Source: Actinomycetota bacterium
GTDB taxonomy: Bacteria; Actinomycetota; Nitriliruptoria; Nitriliruptorales; JAHWKO01
Length of the DNA stretch: 64,000 nucleotides
NCBI GenBank assembly: GCA_019347675.1
Contig: JAHWKW010000008.1
Location: 49,491 to 113,490 of the forward strand
Reading direction: 5' to 3'
Shown: positions 49,774-59,931 of the stretch, piece by piece
Layout: the number at the start of each line of letters is the position of its first letter
Numbering within the stretch: the first letter of the stretch is position 1
Notes under the pieces: model-generated
Told to the model about the DNA's origin: nothing
What the model saw: the letters and a program-made list of their open reading frames with translations, nothing else
The model's database searches: none
Program-made: the position numbers and the translations under genes

Positions 49774-50691
49774 TCAGGCGGACACCGGCATCGCGGTGAG
49801 ACCCGACAGCTCCCAACGCACCGGCCGCACCACGAACCCGTGTCCGGCGCCGATCTCGTCGCAGCGGAGCAGTGTCGCGGTGTCGCGCAGCCCGATCGCG
49901 GCACAGACCGACGGTCCGGCGCCGGACAACCAGGCGTGGATCCCCCCCGCCCGAAGCTCGGCCACCACCGCGCCACTGGCCTGCATCGCCGCCAGCCTGG
50001 CCGGCTCGTGGAGGCGGTCACCGGCCAGCTCGGGGGCGACCGGCCACGCTCCGAGGATCGCGCCCAGGACGTGCCCGGCCCTGCTGGTGTGGTCGACGAC
50101 CTCCTGGCGCTCGAGCGCCTCCGGCAGCAAGGTGCGGGCTGCGGTGGTCAGCTGCCGGTCTTGGGGGATCAGCGCGACGGGGCGGAGGCGGGCGTGGGGC
50201 TGGGCGCGGCGCACCACCAGTCCTCCCGCATCCGTGCGTGCCGCGACCACCAGCCCGCCCAGGACGGCGGGCGCGACGTTGTCGGGGTGGCCTTCGATGT
50301 CGGAGGCGATCCGCACCAGCTCGAGGTCGCTGACCTCGAGCTCACACGCCGCGCGGGCCAATCCCAGACCCGCCACGATCGCGGCGGACGATGACCCCAG
50401 CCCACGCGCCAGCGGGATGCGGTTCAGGACATCGACGGCGACATCCCCCGGCGGGGTCACGCCGGCGTGGGCACACAGTGCCAGCAGCGACCGCCACAGC
50501 AGGTTGCTGTCGTCATCGGGGAGCTCGCCGGCACCTTCGCCGTGCGATGCGACCCGTGTTCGGCGCACACCCCCAGCCACCAGCCGGGCCTCGAGATGCA
50601 GGGACACGGCGACGCCGAACGCGTCGAACCCGGGCCCGAGGTTGGCGGTGGTCGCCGGGACCCTGACCACGGCGCGCGCCGGCGCGGTCAC
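49774..50691 (-). CDS. thrB: Homoserine kinase
   Basis: A 305-residue GHMP kinase phosphorylating homoserine. The ATP loop is ARGLGSSSAAIVAGLG (95-110). VRVPATTANLGPGFDAFG is the GHMP N-terminal motif, and HAWLSGAGPSVCA the C-terminal one. It follows thrC at 25 bases and completes the threonine branch hom-thrC-thrB. Confidence 0.95.
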   Translation of the reverse strand: MTAPARAVVRVPATTANLGPGFDAFGVAVSLHLEARLVAGGVRRTRVASHGEGAGELPDDDSNLLWRSLLALCAHAGVTPPGDVAVDVLNRIPLARGLGSSSAAIVAGLGLARAACELEVSDLELVRIASDIEGHPDNVAPAVLGGLVVAARTDAGGLVVRRAQPHARLRPVALIPQDRQLTTAARTLLPEALERQEVVDHTSRAGHVLGAILGAWPVAPELAGDRLHEPARLAAMQASGAVVAELRAGGIHAWLSGAGPSVCAAIGLRDTATLLRCDEIGAGHGFVVRPVRWELSGLTAMPVSA

Positions 50692-50716
50692 CGTCGACGC
50701 GTCGCGCCGGGAGCGG

Positions 50717-51777
<1,061 letters not shown>

Positions 51778-51781
<4 letters not shown>

Positions 51782-53070
51782 CCCAGCGCCTCGGACTCGA
51801 CGCGCAGCACACTGGCGACCGAGCGCACCGCCGGCTCCCTGCCGAGGTCACCGACCACCGCTTGCAGGTCGCTCTCGCGGGCACGGTGGGTGATCAGGAC
51901 CAGCTGGGCGGTGTCGCCGTGGCCTTCCTGCCACACCTGGCCGATCGAGACGCCGTGGCGGCCGAACACGGTCGCGACGGCGGCCAGGACGCCCGGGCGG
52001 TCCTCGACGTCGAGGAGGACGTAGTACTGGGTCGCGAGCTCGGCGATCGGACGGATGCGCTTGGCGCGGTGACTGGACTCCCGCGGGCCACGCGACTCCT
52101 GCAGCAGGTGGCGGGCCACGTGGATGATGTCGCCGACGACGGCCGAGCCCGTGGGCGCCGAGCCGGCACCCCGGCCGTAGAACATCAGCTCGCCGGCGTG
52201 GTTGGCCTGGACGAAGATCGCGTTGAAGCTCTCGCGGACCGCAGCCAGCGGATGGGTCTTGCGCACGAACGCCGGGTGGACCCGGACCGCGACCTGCCCG
52301 TCGACCTCGCTGGCGATCGCCAGCAGCTTGATGACGTAGCCGAGGCGGTCCGCGACGCTGATGTCGGTCGCGGTGACCGAACGGATGCCCTCCCGGAACA
52401 CGTCGTCGGCCACCACGCGGGTGTCGAAGGCCAGCGACGCCAGGATGGCGCACTTGGCGGCGGCGTCGTGTCCGGCGACGTCGGCGGTCGGGTCCGCCTC
52501 GGCGAACCCCAGCCGCTGAGCCTCGGCCAGGACGTCGTCGTAGGCGGCCCCCTCCTCGGTCATCCGCGTCAGGATGTAGTTCGTCGTGCCGTTGAGGATC
52601 CCGATGACGCGACGGATGCGGTCGCCGGCGAGTGACTCCTTCAGCGGCTTGATGATCGGGATGGCCCCGGCCACGGCCGCCTCGTACTGCAGATCGACGC
52701 CGGCGTCCTCGGCCAGGTCGAACAGGTCCGGCCCTTCGTGGGCGACGAGTTCCTTGTTGGCCGTCACCACGGGTTTGCGCTGCTTGAGCGCGCGACGGAG
52801 CAGGTCCCCGGCCGGCTGAAGACCGCCGATCACCTCCACCACCAGGTCGACGTCGTCGGCGTCGACCACGGCGGCGGGATCGTCGGTGAACACCTCGGCT
52901 GGCAGCGGCACGTCACGGTGGCGCGCGGGGTCACGGACCGCGACCCGCGCGATCTCGAGGGTGGCGCCCGTCCGGGCCGCGATGTCGTCGCGGTGCTCGT
53001 GCAGGATCCGCGCGACCCCGGCGCCGACGACGCCGCAGCCCAGCAGGCCGATGCGGATGACGCGACGCAT
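51778..53070 (-). CDS. hom: Homoserine dehydrogenase with ACT domain
   Basis: A 430-residue enzyme reducing aspartate semialdehyde to homoserine. The cofactor loop is [12 protein letters not shown] (8-19). [21 protein letters not shown] and [17 protein letters not shown] active site ([20 protein letters not shown]) are present. The C-terminal ACT domain (about 350-430, [20 protein letters not shown]) suggests threonine feedback. The gene heads the hom-thrC-thrB operon, 87 bases after lysA. Confidence 0.96.
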
Positions 53071-53157
53071 GGGAACTCCTTCGCGTTGAGTTCGAGCCTA
53101 CCGAGCACCCTTGTGGTGCCTGCCAGGGCAGCCGCGTGGAGGATCGCCGTTGGCGGG

Positions 53158-54501
53158 TCAGCGCAGCGGGACGTCGCGGGCGACCAGGTCGTCGTAGGTC
53201 TCGCGCCTCAGGAGGGGACGGACCCGGCCGTCGCGGACCAGCACCGCCGCGGGACGTGGCAGCCGGTTGTAGTTCGACGCCATCGACTCCGTGTACGCCC
53301 CGGTCGCGGCGACGGCGAGCAGGTCACCGATCCGCACGTCGACGGGGAGCGACGCGCGTTCGCGCACCAGGTCGCCCGATTCGCAGTGCTTGCCCACCAC
53401 CGTGAACGCGGCGGCGTCGTCGCTGCCGCGGCGGTTGACGAGCTCGACGTCGTGGTCGGCGCGGTACAGCGCCGGACGGATGTTGTCGCTCATGCCGCCG
53501 TCGACGCTCACGTAGGTCCGCACGCCCGGCAGCTGCTTGATCGTTCCGACCTCGTAGACGGTGACGGCGGCGGGACCCACGATGGCCCGCCCCGGCTCCA
53601 CCCACAGCCGCGGCCGTGGGACGCCGTGCTCGTCGCAGGCCACGTCGAGCGCTTCCGTGACCGTCCGCGCCATCCGCCCGACGTCGACCGGAGGGTCCTC
53701 GTGGGTGTAGCGGACGCCCATGCCCCCGCCGAGGTTCAGTTCGGTGATGTCCAGCCCCAGCTCGTCGCGCCAGCGGGCGAGCACCCCGACCAGCACCTCG
53801 GCGTTGGCCGCGAAGGGGTCACCGCCGAAGATCTGCGACCCGATGTGCGCGTGGACGCCGACCACGTCGACGTGCTCGAGGGGCAGGGCGTGATCGATCG
53901 CGACGCGGTCGTGACCGAAGCGGATCCCGAAGCCGAACTTCGAGTCGTCGTGGCCGGTGCGGACGTAGTCGTGGGTGTGCGCGTCGATCCCGGGCGTGAT
54001 GCGCAGCCAACACGTGAAGGTGTGGTCGAGTTCGCGACCGAGCGCCTCCAGACGGTCCAGCTCGACGATGCTGTCGACCGCCACACGCCCCACATCCAGT
54101 TCCGCGGCGAGACGCAGCTCCGCCAGCGACTTGTTGTTCCCGTGGAACACGACGCGGCGCATCGGGATCTGGGCCACCCGGGCGGTGTGCAGCTCGCCAC
54201 CCGACACCACGTCGATCCACAGTCCCTCGTCGGCGACCAGCTGCAGGATCCCGACCGTGCACCAGGCCTTGGACGCGTAGGCGACCTCGGCGTCGGCGAA
54301 CGCCCGGCGGTACTGCCGGCAGCGGGCGCGGACGTCGGCCTCGTCAACGACCCACAGGGGCGTGCCGTGGTCGCGGGCGAGGTCGACGACCGACACCCCG
54401 CCGATGTGCAGCACCCCGTCGTCGCCGCGCTGGGCGGTGCATGGCCACGGCCCGAGCGGTCGCTCCGCCGGGCGCCCGCGGGCCAGCGGGTCGTCGGTCA
54501 C
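53158..54501 (-). CDS. lysA: Diaminopimelate decarboxylase
   Basis: A 447-residue fold-type III PLP enzyme making lysine from meso-DAP. The PLP lysine is K78 in EVAYASKAW. FHGNNKSLAELRLA, HAHIGSQI, and GKHCESGD with the catalytic Cys follow. The N-terminal 30 residues are extra. It lies 3 bases after argS; the argS-lysA-hom-thrC-thrB order is conserved in the phylum. Confidence 0.95.
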   Translation of the reverse strand: MTDDPLARGRPAERPLGPWPCTAQRGDDGVLHIGGVSVVDLARDHGTPLWVVDEADVRARCRQYRRAFADAEVAYASKAWCTVGILQLVADEGLWIDVVSGGELHTARVAQIPMRRVVFHGNNKSLAELRLAAELDVGRVAVDSIVELDRLEALGRELDHTFTCWLRITPGIDAHTHDYVRTGHDDSKFGFGIRFGHDRVAIDHALPLEHVDVVGVHAHIGSQIFGGDPFAANAEVLVGVLARWRDELGLDITELNLGGGMGVRYTHEDPPVDVGRMARTVTEALDVACDEHGVPRPRLWVEPGRAIVGPAAVTVYEVGTIKQLPGVRTYVSVDGGMSDNIRPALYRADHDVELVNRRGSDDAAAFTVVGKHCESGDLVRERASLPVDVRIGDLLAVAATGAYTESMASNYNRLPRPAAVLVRDGRVRPLLRRETYDDLVARDVPLR

Positions 54502-54504
54502 CGC

Positions 54505-56169
54505 CTACATCCGCTCCGGGGCGGAGACCCGCAACAGCGCCAGCGCCGTGGCCAGGACCTGCTTGGCGGCGACCGCGAGCCAGTACCGCGCCCGTGCGAT
54601 GTCGTCGCGGACGCCCAGGACCCGGCACTCGGTGTAGAAGCGGTGGAAGGACCCCGCGAGGTCCTCGGCGTACCGGGTGAGGCGGTGCGGGGCGCGCAGA
54701 TCGGCGGCTTGTGCGACCACCTCCGGCAGCTCGGCCATCCGGCGCAGGAGCTCCTCCTCGGTCGGTTCGGTCAGCAGGTCGAGGGCGGCGTCGTCGACCG
54801 TGCCGGCGTCGAAGCCGGCTGCGTCGGCGTTGCGCAGGATCGACGCGATGCGGGCGTGGGCGTACTGGACGTAGTACACCGGGTTGTCCATCGACTGGCG
54901 CACGACCTCGTCGAGGTCGAAGTCGATCGGCTGGTCGAGGCCGCTGCGCAGGTAGTGGTAGCGGAGGGCGTCGCGGCCGACCTCGTCGAGGACCTCCGCG
55001 AGCGTGACGAACTCACCGGCGCGGGTACTCATCCGGACCGGCTGCCCGCCGCGTGACAGGTTCACCAGCTGCCCGATCCGGATCTCGAGCGTCTCGTCGG
55101 GGACGCCCAGCGCCCGCCCGAGCGCCTGCATCCGCCCGACGTAGCCGTGGTGGTCTGCGCCCAGCAGGTAGACGAACCGGTCGTGGCCGCGTTCCCGCTT
55201 GTTCTGCAGGTACGCGCAGTCCGCTGCGAAGTACGTCGGCCGCCCGTCGGACCGGACCAGGACGCGGTCCTTGTCGTCACCGAAGGCGGTGGTGTTGAGG
55301 AACACCGCGCCGTCTTCCTCGTGGACGTGGCCAGCCTCGGCCAACAGGTCAACCGTGGCCTGGACGGCGCCCTGCTCGTGCAGGGACCGTTCCGAGAACC
55401 ACGTGTCGAAGTCCACGCCCATGGTGTGGAGCACGTCGCGGATGTGGTCGGTCATGAGCTCGACGGCGATCTGACCGATGCGTTCAGCGACCTCGGCGTC
55501 GTCGCCGCCGCCGAACACCGCGTCGCCGAGGTCGGCCTTGATCTGGGCGGCCAGCGCGTCGACGTACTCCCCGCGGTAGTGCTCGTCGGTGCGGTGGCGC
55601 CCGAGGCCGGCCGCCACGACCGACTCGCCGAAGCGCCGGATCTGCTCTCCGGTGTCGTTGAGGTAGTACTCGCGCTCGACGTGGTGGCCGTCGGCTTCGA
55701 GCAGCGCCGCGATCGCGTCACCGGCCGCCGCCCACCGGCCGTGGCCGACGTGCAGCGGCCCAGTGGGGTTGGACGAGACGAACTCGACGTTGACGTGTTC
55801 GACGTCGACGTCCGCGCGGGTGCGCCGACCGAAGCGGTCGCCTTCCGCCAGGACGCGCCGCACGACGTCCTGGAAGTAGCTGTGGGCCAGCCGGAAGTTG
55901 ACGAAACCGGGGCCGGCCACGTCGACGGCGGCGATCACCGGGGGGACCTCGAGGTTGGTCATCAGCTGCTCGGCGATGGCGCGGGGCGTCTGCTCGGCCT
56001 CGGCGGCGATCGACAGCGCCACCGGGGTCGCCCAGTCGCCGTGCTCGGGTTGGCGAGGCCGTTCCAGAGGGATCTCTGCGACTTCCGGCAGTCCGGCGGC
56101 CAGCAGGGCGGTGCGGATGCGGGTCGCCAGTTCCGCCAGGACAGGGTCGAGTTCCTGTGGGGTCGTCAT
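54505..56169 (-). CDS. argS: Arginyl-tRNA synthetase
   Basis: A 554-residue class I synthetase. The HIGH motif is NPTGPLHVGHGRW (134-146). The KMSKS position reads VRMSTRAGEF, a variant (MST for MSK) seen in some ArgS. A standard N-terminal additional domain (1-110) and anticodon-binding helical domain are present. A tRNA-Arg gene lies 0.6 kb away on the other strand. Confidence 0.95.
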   Translation of the reverse strand: MTTPQELDPVLAELATRIRTALLAAGLPEVAEIPLERPRQPEHGDWATPVALSIAAEAEQTPRAIAEQLMTNLEVPPVIAAVDVAGPGFVNFRLAHSYFQDVVRRVLAEGDRFGRRTRADVDVEHVNVEFVSSNPTGPLHVGHGRWAAAGDAIAALLEADGHHVEREYYLNDTGEQIRRFGESVVAAGLGRHRTDEHYRGEYVDALAAQIKADLGDAVFGGGDDAEVAERIGQIAVELMTDHIRDVLHTMGVDFDTWFSERSLHEQGAVQATVDLLAEAGHVHEEDGAVFLNTTAFGDDKDRVLVRSDGRPTYFAADCAYLQNKRERGHDRFVYLLGADHHGYVGRMQALGRALGVPDETLEIRIGQLVNLSRGGQPVRMSTRAGEFVTLAEVLDEVGRDALRYHYLRSGLDQPIDFDLDEVVRQSMDNPVYYVQYAHARIASILRNADAAGFDAGTVDDAALDLLTEPTEEELLRRMAELPEVVAQAADLRAPHRLTRYAEDLAGSFHRFYTECRVLGVRDDIARARYWLAVAAKQVLATALALLRVSAPERM

Positions 56170-56219
56170 CGCCTACCGAGGGTACGCAACGGTCGATGTG
56201 GCGGAGCCGCGAGCGCCGG

Positions 56220-56591
56220 TCAGCGGCTCCGCCCCGTCAGCTCGTCGACCAGCTCCACCAGGTCGATCGGGTCGAAGGGCTTGGTGATGTAGGCGGCGAC
56301 CCCCAGGTCGGTGCCCTTCTGGATGTCGGCGTCCTGCGCGCGAGCCGACAGGAACACCACCGGGATGGCCTGCAGGTCGGGGTCGGCCTTCAGTTCGGCG
56401 CAGACCTGCCAGCCGTCCTTCTTGGGCATCATGACGTCGAGGAGGATCGCGTCGGGCCGGGTGGTGCGAGCCTTGACGAGGGCCTCGTCGCCGTCCGAGG
56501 CGACCTCGACCTCGTACCCTTCCATCTCCAGGTTGACCTGCAGCAGGCGTTGGATGACCGGGTCGTCGTCGACCGCCAGCACCTTGGTCAC
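56220..56591 (-). CDS. Stand-alone response-regulator receiver protein
   Basis: A 123-residue CheY-like receiver without an output domain. Acidic pair D9/D10, phospho-acceptor D52 (LLDVMMPKKDG), S82 and K104 (ITKPFDP) are all present, so it should be phosphorylated. No kinase is adjacent. Single-domain receivers signal by protein-protein contact. It is encoded 50 bases before argS in the same direction. Confidence 0.9.
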   Translation of the reverse strand: MTKVLAVDDDPVIQRLLQVNLEMEGYEVEVASDGDEALVKARTTRPDAILLDVMMPKKDGWQVCAELKADPDLQAIPVVFLSARAQDADIQKGTDLGVAAYITKPFDPIDLVELVDELTGRSR

Positions 56592-56695
56592 CGCCCCTCC
56601 CCTGACCCTCGGACGGAACCGTAGCCCTCACTGACACGGCGTCGGGCCGCACACGGTCGGCATCCGGTGCAACGGCCGGCGCCCAGGATCGGTGG

Positions 56696-56701
56696 TAGCC
56701 T
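56696..56701 (+). promoter_or_regulatory. Candidate -10 box of tRNA-Arg
   Basis: TAGCCT lies 34 bases before the mature tRNA 5' end, a common actinobacterial -10 form. A matching -35 is weak, so this is tentative. Confidence 0.25.
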
Positions 56702-56734
56702 CGCTGCGCGCCCCCGACCGGGCGCCGTCGTTGC

Positions 56735-56811
56735 GCGGGCGTAGCTCAGCAGGATAGAGCGTCGGCCTCCGGAGCCGAAGGTCGTGGGTTCGAATCCCGC
56801 CGCCCGCACCA
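56735..56811 (+). tRNA. tRNA-Arg (anticodon CCG)
   Basis: A complete cloverleaf. Acceptor arm GCGGGCG pairs with CGCCCGC, the D-arm is GCTC/GAGC, the anticodon stem TCGGC/GCCGA encloses loop CTCCGGA with anticodon CCG, and the T-arm is GTGGG-TTCGAAT-CCCGC. The discriminator A (56808) is followed by an encoded CCA (56809-56811). It reads CGG, a frequent codon in this genome. A HEPN/MNT module begins about 50 bases downstream. Confidence 0.97.
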
Positions 56812-56859
56812 CCATCTTTAGACCCTCCCCGCTCCCGGATCCACATGAGGAGGCGACGG

Positions 56860-57248
56860 GTGCCGTCCAGGGCCGACGACTGGTTGCGGCAGGGCCTGCG
56901 TGATCTCGAGCACGCGGCCGAGGCGCGTGAGTCCGGCCGTCACGAGTGGCGTGTTTCGCCGCGCAGCAGGGCACCGGGAAGCTGGTGAAGGCTCTGCACC
57001 TGTCGCTCGGGCAAGAAGCGTGGGGCCATGTCGTCGCCAAGCTGCTGCGAGAGCTGCCCGGCGAGCTGACGGTTCCTGGGGATCTGATCGACCGAGGGCG
57101 GGTCCTCGACAACTTCTACATCCCGTCCCGCTACCCGAACAGTCACCCGGAGGGCGCCCCGTTCGAGCACTACGGCATCCTGCGGAGCGAGGAGGCGCTG
57201 GCCCATGCCCGTGCGATCGCTGAGTTCGTCCGTTCTCAGATGGCCTGA
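56860..57248 (+). pseudogene. HEPN-domain toxin gene with a one-base frameshift
   Basis: From GTG 56860 (AGGAGG 6 bases upstream) the frame encodes a HEPN start, ADDWLRQGLRDLEHAAEA and ESGRHEW. At 56947-56951 (TGGCG, TGGGCG expected) the frame slips by one base. The next frame then continues exactly where the domain should: ACFAAQQGTGKLVKALHLSL, through RYPNSH (an R-x4-H ribonuclease motif), to the stop at 57248. Without correction the product ends after about 42 residues. Either a recent inactivating deletion or a sequencing error explains it. The intact domain would be the HEPN half of an MNT/HEPN toxin-antitoxin pair. Confidence 0.8.
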
Positions 57249-57594
57249 CGGCGCCACCGTCGATGCGGCGGTCCGGCGGTGGGCCGACAGCGTCGTCGAG
57301 AGGCATCGCGACGTCGTCGGGGTGGGGTACTTCGGTTCGTACGCCCGCGGCGACTCGGGTGTGGGAAGTGACGTGGACCTGATCATCCTCGTCAAGGACG
57401 CCGACCAGCCGTTCGAGCGGCGCGCCACGCGCTTCGACACAACGGACCTGCCGGTGCCCGCCGAACTGGTCGTCTACACCACCGACGAGTGGGCCAAGCT
57501 GACCAGCGGCCCGGGGTTCGCCCGGACCGTCGCCGGCGAGGTGATCTGGATCGGCGGTGACGAGCAATACCGAGGGCAGCCCCCGAACCGCTGA
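57205..57594 (+). CDS. MNT-type minimal nucleotidyltransferase (antitoxin-like)
   Basis: A 129-residue nucleotidyltransferase-fold protein. GSYARGDSGVGSDVDL (44-59) supplies the GS-x10-DxD active site (S45, D56, D58). In MNT/HEPN systems this protein adenylylates the HEPN toxin and neutralises it. The ATG at 57205 lies inside the end of the HEPN frame, an overlap of 44 bases, and has GGAGG 9 bases upstream. Unlike its partner it has no frame break. Confidence 0.88.
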   Translation: MPVRSLSSSVLRWPDGATVDAAVRRWADSVVERHRDVVGVGYFGSYARGDSGVGSDVDLIILVKDADQPFERRATRFDTTDLPVPAELVVYTTDEWAKLTSGPGFARTVAGEVIWIGGDEQYRGQPPNR

Positions 57595-57618
57595 CCGCGG
57601 GGTGAGGCCCGATGTGGG

Positions 57619-57965
57619 TCACGTCTCCTGCTTCGGGCGGGTCGGCAGCTCGCCATCGGCCTTCCCGGTGACGTCGATGCGTTTGTCCTCGACCTGCAAC
57701 GACCACTGGTCGAAGGTCTCGCGCCGGTCCATCAGGAAGGGGCTGGCGTCGTACAGCGGTCGCGCCGAAGAACAGCAGCCATCTCGTAGCGATTGAGCGC
57801 CCCGGTTGTCACCGCGGTGAAGAAGAGGGACCGCAGCTCCAGCGAGACCTCGTCGAGCGGGAAGTCGGACCGCCCCTGGAGGCTCTCGGCGCATCCGACC
57901 GTCTGCTGCTGGTGCGGGCGTTCTTCGACAAGCCGAGGACTGCTGCCGCCCGCGAAGCTCCCCAT
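57619..57965 (-). pseudogene. Frameshifted small hypothetical gene
   Basis: One frame from ATG 57965 reads SDFPLDEVSLELRSLFFTAV and TTGALNRYEMAAVLRR with strong G/C third positions, then ends in frame-inconsistent sequence. Another frame takes over with RPLYDASPFLMDRRETFDQW and SLQVEDKRIDVTGKADGELP to a stop at 57619. The switch lies around 57755-57775. I do not recognise the protein family. An indel mutation or an assembly error could explain it. It is downstream of the lipoprotein gene on the same strand. Confidence 0.5.
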
Positions 57966-58004
57966 CCCTGCCCACTTCTGTCCCCCGGCCGCCACCCGGC
58001 CCGG

Positions 58005-59489
58005 TCAACCGGTGACGTCGAAGCTGATCGCGGCGCCGCGGGTGGCGTCCGGCGCCGTCGCGTTCAGCACGAAGGTGTGCTGGCCGGGGGCGGCGTCGGC
58101 GGGCACGGTCACCTCGACGGTGAAGTCCGGGCCGTCGGCGGTGGCCAGCACGCGACCGTTGCGGTCGTCCCAGCGGACCTCGACCGGACCGTCGGCGAAG
58201 CCCTCGACCGTGATGGTGACCCGAGTGCCGGCCGGGCCGGCGTGCGGGGAGACGTCCAGGCGCATCCGTGGCTGCGCCTCGACCGTGGCCACCTGCGGCG
58301 ACGCACCCGGAGCGGGCGGCGGGCCGACACCCGACAGCTCGGGTGGCGGCGCGGGCGCCGCGGTCGCCACCCCGACCTCCACCGATCTCTCCACGGCAAC
58401 AGAGCTGGCGCCCATCGGCATGAACGCCAGGGCCAGCGGCCACATCAGCCCCGAACCCACACCGGGCACGGGCAGGAACCCCCCCGGGCGGAAGTGACCC
58501 AGGTCCTCGGCGGCGATCTCCAAGACGTCGTCGGGCGCGGCGACCGCACCAGCCGAGCCGTGCTTGGTGATCCCGGCGACCAGCCGCAGTGACCCGGCGG
58601 GCCCGTCGCCGGCGCCCTCACCAAGGGAGCGGGCCAGCTCGAACACGTCGACGGTGACCCGGTCGATCAGCCGGTTGGAGACCTCGACGGTCACCCCGCC
58701 GACCGTCTCGGGGATCCGCTGCAGGTCGCGGCGCGCCTGCTCGGCGTCGCCCGCGACGTCCTCGCCGAGCACCTCGGCCATCGCCGCCACCATGGCCTCG
58801 GCCATCGCCCGGGTGTGCAGCACCACGGCCAGCACCCGCCCGTCCGCGCCGTCGCTGTGGCCGGCCGCCACCGCGGCGGTCGTGAAGCGGCGAGCGAACT
58901 CGCCCGGGGAACCGCCGAAGGCCTCCTGCTGGGCGGCCTGCATCTTCGAGGTGTCCACGCCGCCGCCCAGCACCATCCTGTCGGGCGGTTCGGGGGGCTC
59001 ACCGACGAGGCCGACCCACCGGCCGTCGAGCAGGCCGGTCCACATCTCGGTCACAGCCTGCGGTGCCTGCTGCGTGTCGGCCAGCAACTCGTCGCGCTCC
59101 AATGGCAGGCCGAACGCTTCGGCGATCCAACCCACGTCGGTGCGCAGGTAGGTGTGGGTCGCGTCGGTCCGGCGCAGCTCGAACAGTGACTGGCCCATCG
59201 CCGCGACCGTAACCTGGACGGCGTCGCCGCCCGATGTGTGCCCGGTGATCTCCAGGCTGTCCAGCAGCGCCCCGACCGGCACCTCGCCGGACGGCAGCTC
59301 GGCGCGGGCGACGTCGTCGAGATCGGCCGCGACGTGGAACGCGAACGACCCGGAGAAGCTCCGCTCGACCGCGTCGATCAGCGCGTCGGTGGGGTCGGCC
59401 GGGCCGGTCGTGCCCCCGCAGGCGGCCAGCAGCAGCACTCCGACGGCCACGAGCGACGAGCAGCGTCGGATCCGCCCGCGCGTGGTCAC
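58005..59489 (-). CDS. Putative actinobacterial lipoprotein
   Basis: A 494-residue lipoprotein. The signal peptide ends in the lipobox LLAAC (Cys about residue 24). No family motif is recognised. The mature part starts with a LppX/LolA-like segment (AFHVAADLDDVARAELPSGE). A proline-rich linker (about 380-410) precedes a C-terminal beta-sandwich (about 415-494, SPHAGPAGTRVTITVEGFAD) like an Ig-fold. GTG 59489 has GGAGGGG upstream. Its role on the cell surface is unknown. Confidence 0.7.
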   Translation of the reverse strand: MTTRGRIRRCSSLVAVGVLLLAACGGTTGPADPTDALIDAVERSFSGSFAFHVAADLDDVARAELPSGEVPVGALLDSLEITGHTSGGDAVQVTVAAMGQSLFELRRTDATHTYLRTDVGWIAEAFGLPLERDELLADTQQAPQAVTEMWTGLLDGRWVGLVGEPPEPPDRMVLGGGVDTSKMQAAQQEAFGGSPGEFARRFTTAAVAAGHSDGADGRVLAVVLHTRAMAEAMVAAMAEVLGEDVAGDAEQARRDLQRIPETVGGVTVEVSNRLIDRVTVDVFELARSLGEGAGDGPAGSLRLVAGITKHGSAGAVAAPDDVLEIAAEDLGHFRPGGFLPVPGVGSGLMWPLALAFMPMGASSVAVERSVEVGVATAAPAPPPELSGVGPPPAPGASPQVATVEAQPRMRLDVSPHAGPAGTRVTITVEGFADGPVEVRWDDRNGRVLATADGPDFTVEVTVPADAAPGQHTFVLNATAPDATRGAAISFDVTG

Positions 59490-59931
59490 GTCCCCTCCGA
59501 GGCTGTGCCCGGCGCAGGGTAGACGGTGCGGTCGGGCGGCCGGGAGGGGCCCGGAACCGATCGTGACATCCGGTCGCACTCAGGCCGTCGAGCGCCTCCC
59601 AAGACCGGCCGGTCCGGCCTGGTCGCCCGACAGCGGCACGTCGCCCTCGATCGTTCCGTGCTCAGGTTGCTCCGTCGCGTCCGGCGCCGGTCGGGACGGA
59701 GTGGGTACCGCCGCGTCGATCCGTCCCTGCGAGCAGGATGCCGGCGACGGCGCCCCCGTCGGTCGCTGCGCGCACGGATACACCGACGTCGTCTCAGGCG
59801 ATCTCGGCTCACCCGATGCGAGCCTGCCTCATCGATTCTGTCGTCGACGGTGAGGGCTAGGGTTCGCCGATGAACGTCGGACTCCACGGTCGGGACGGTC
59901 TCGAGGCGTCCCGTTGGGTGAGGGGGCAGCC
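59490..59931. other. 442-base divergent intergenic region
   Basis: It separates the minus-strand lipoprotein gene from the plus-strand surface-protein gene and must contain both promoters. TAGGGT at 59858-59863 is a candidate -10 for the plus-strand gene. I see no RNA gene or repeat. Confidence 0.5.

Noticed and set aside
53071..53157. Lysine or threonine attenuator/riboswitch near lysA and hom
   Set aside because: Only 87 bases between the genes, with no leader peptide rich in Thr, Ile or Lys and no clear hairpin pair.
56735..56811. Integration attachment site formed by duplicated tRNA-Arg 3' end
   Set aside because: I found no second copy of the tRNA 3' sequence to the right edge of the window and no integrase gene.
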